A stretch of DNA of 7,328 bases, from positions 1-7,328 of the forward strand of contig JAECRX010000299.1 in assembly GCA_016292335.1 (NCBI GenBank). Reading direction: 5' to 3'. The translations under genes and the position numbers were made by a program. The notes beneath the pieces were generated by a model. It worked only from the letters and a program-made list of their open reading frames with translations. It made no database searches and had not been told where the DNA came from. This document shows positions 6,180 to 7,328 of this stretch, piece by piece (positions within the stretch are counted from its first letter, which is position 1; each line of letters starts with the position of its first letter). This DNA is from Candidatus Sifarchaeum subterraneum. GTDB lineage: Archaea > Asgardarchaeota > Sifarchaeia > Sifarchaeales > Sifarchaeaceae.

Positions 6180-7024
6180 TCAGGATGGGCGGACCACTCG
6201 GTGAAACTGCCCTCGTATAACCTCACCCGAGGATAGTCGAGCAGATGCTTGAAGATGGTATATTCGTTTGTTGCCTCCCGCCCAGTTCCGCAGCTGCAGA
6301 TGACGAGTTTGTCCCGCGTCGCCCCTGCTTCCTCCGCCAGCGCTTTGATTTCGTCCACTGGTTTGAGCTCTGCCTTGTTTTCGGCGGTCATGAGTCTGGC
6401 CCAAGGTAGGTTGACGGCACCAGGTATGTGCCCGTTTCTGATCCACGGACCCGCCTCGCCCGTATAGACCTTAGGAGGTCTGGCATCCAATAGAATGGTG
6501 TTGGGATCGTCTTTGACCTTCATAAACTCGTCAAGTTTAATGAACATATCTTCATGGAGCTTTGCTTTGAAACTCTTCGGTGTTATATCAGGAAACTTTT
6601 GGCTCGTCTCTTTGCCCTCCGCCAGCCACTTATCGAGTCCGCCGTCCAGAAGGTATAGCTCTTGGTGATCCATTCTGAGAAGGGTGTAGGCCATCATGCA
6701 TTGGTCGAGGCCGTCGCCCCAGCCTCTGAATCCGCCCTTAGCAGTATAAACCACGACAGGCGTCTTGTTGGTTATGCCTTCTCTGCCAAAGATTTGTCCG
6801 ATAATGTCCGGTGACAGTATAACACCTGGCGTTCCTTTCAGCGGCACTCTCAACGTTTTCTCGGCGAGGTATACAGCCCCAGGTATATGCGTCAAAATGT
6901 AATCATGTATGTCAGGTTGAACATCCAGAATTATCATGTCATCGCCTAGATGGTTTGCCAGCCAGTTAGTAGACACCCATTTGAGTCGTCCGAATCCATA
7001 TGGTTTTTCGTCCGTCTTCATCAT
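6146..7024 (-). CDS. Tandem-domain rhodanese (sulfurtransferase)
   Basis: The product is a two-domain thiosulfate/3-mercaptopyruvate-type sulfurtransferase of about 292 residues, cytoplasmic, with no signal peptide visible. The N-terminal domain (about 17-140) has IILDVQ, HIPGAVYL and DGGLDKWLAEG; its active-site loop starts YTAKGG with Thr94 where Cys would be, so it is inactive, as usual. The C-terminal domain (about 160-284) has LLDARPPKVY, GHIPGAVNLPW and the loop CSCGTGRE; Cys245, in CGTGRE, should carry the persulfide, with Cys243 close by. It would move sulfane sulfur between a donor and a thiol acceptor; the physiological substrate is unknown. The ATG at 7024 (or 7021) is chosen because GGAGG (7034-7030) precedes it. 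A TTG at 7096 extends the frame but lies upstream of the expected transcript start. The gene is far richer in G+C than the rest (37 of 60 bases at 6301-6360, against 17 of 60 at 2101-2160). Confidence 0.93.
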   Translation of the reverse strand: MMKTDEKPYGFGRLKWVSTNWLANHLGDDMIILDVQPDIHDYILTHIPGAVYLAEKTLRVPLKGTPGVILSPDIIGQIFGREGITNKTPVVVYTAKGGFRGWGDGLDQCMMAYTLLRMDHQELYLLDGGLDKWLAEGKETSQKFPDITPKSFKAKLHEDMFIKLDEFMKVKDDPNTILLDARPPKVYTGEAGPWIRNGHIPGAVNLPWARLMTAENKAELKPVDEIKALAEEAGATRDKLVICSCGTGREATNEYTIFKHLLDYPRVRLYEGSFTEWSAHPELEVVKGPNPR

Positions 7025-7029
7025 TCTAT

Positions 7030-7034
7030 CCTCC
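7030..7034 (-). promoter_or_regulatory. Ribosome-binding site fixing rhodanese start
   Basis: GGAGG on the minus strand lies five bases before the ATG at 7024 and eight before the one at 7021. Both are better starts than the TTG at 7096, which has no such site. Confidence 0.7.
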
Positions 7035-7107
7035 ATCAATGCATCATAAAAATTAATTCTTTCTCCCAATGCTTTGTATTTCGGTTGTGAAATCAAAGAA
7101 CCGTAGA

Positions 7108-7115
7108 TATATAAA
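7108..7115 (-). promoter_or_regulatory. Archaeal TATA box of rhodanese gene
   Basis: The minus strand reads TTTATATA, a near-consensus archaeal TATA box, preceded by purine-rich GAACAA as a possible BRE. Transcription would start about 24 bases downstream, near 7084, giving a leader of about 60 bases to the ATG at 7024. This argues against the TTG at 7096. Confidence 0.6.
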
Positions 7116-7328
7116 TTGTTCGATATTTCTAAAACTAATTAAGTTATTTGTTTACATTTTTTGTGAGTGAGTTGATGTCTGTCCATAATCATAGATGTCA
7201 TAGAGAAACTTTTTTTGAATAATCAGATCACTTTAAATTTCTAATTTATTTTCAAAAGTCAATTCAAATCCTCTCTACCATAGAAAACTTAATAGTTACA
7301 TAGTTTGATTTAATAATTTAAAATCCCA
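7116..7328. other. AT-rich flank without a recognised gene
   Basis: No open frame with a usable start and ribosome-binding site is seen on either strand. T-tracts occur at 7211-7217 and around 7156-7161 (plus strand). The region probably contains the upstream part of the rhodanese promoter and the edge of the next gene's flank. Confidence 0.4.

Noticed and set aside
7247..7286. tRNA 3'-end-like stretch (TTCAAATC followed by CTACCA)
   Set aside because: It looks like a T-loop plus CCA end and could suggest an attachment site, but the flanking bases cannot form a T-stem and no acceptor or anticodon arm is present.
1..7328. CRISPR array or other regular repeat array
   Set aside because: Only isolated short repeats are seen; none recurs with regular spacers.

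Overview
The window looks like chromosomal DNA of an AT-rich archaeon. The signs are an archaeal-type TATA box (TTTATATA, minus strand, 7115-7108) ahead of the rhodanese gene, short T-tract/hairpin gene ends, strong GGAGG ribosome-binding sites with some TTG starts, an archaeal-looking isochorismatase-family hydrolase, and CbiO/EcfA-type ABC ATPases. I cannot fix the lineage; an uncultured euryarchaeote-like genome is a guess.

Layout, left to right. (1) 1-38, minus: first 12 codons of a gene leaving the left edge, with a good ribosome-binding site. (2) 39-312: divergent intergenic region with hairpins and weak promoter candidates. (3) 313-882, plus: cysteine hydrolase, probably nicotinamidase (TTG start). 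(4) 883-956: convergent gene ends packed with small palindromes. (5) 944-3668, minus: tldD then tldE, one base apart, a two-gene peptidase operon. (6) 3669-3856: AT-rich spacer with an 11-bp direct repeat and an inverted repeat at the ABC gene end. (7) 3857-5557, minus: two ABC ATPases of the ECF/CbiO type, six bases apart, with no EcfT or substrate-binding membrane protein in view. (8) about 5591-6008, plus: broken remnant of an IS91-like (HUH/Y2) transposase lying directly upstream of the ABC pair. (9) 6146-7024, minus: tandem-domain rhodanese, much richer in G+C than its surroundings, with a clear TATA box. (10) 7116-7328: AT-rich, no gene seen.

How the genes relate. TldD/TldE form one heteromeric metallopeptidase. 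The two ATPases should pair as a heterodimer that powers vitamin or metal uptake with membrane partners encoded elsewhere or lost. Their motifs suggest one canonical and one degenerate ATP site: the H-loop His is Asn in the first protein, and the signature motif is replaced in the second; both defects fall in the same composite site. The insertion-sequence remnant sits where an operon promoter or an EcfT gene might be expected, so local decay or rearrangement is plausible. I see no CRISPR array, tRNA, rRNA or clear new defence system. The most interesting signals are the asymmetric ABC pair, its missing membrane partners, and the compositional contrast of the rhodanese gene beside a dead transposase.
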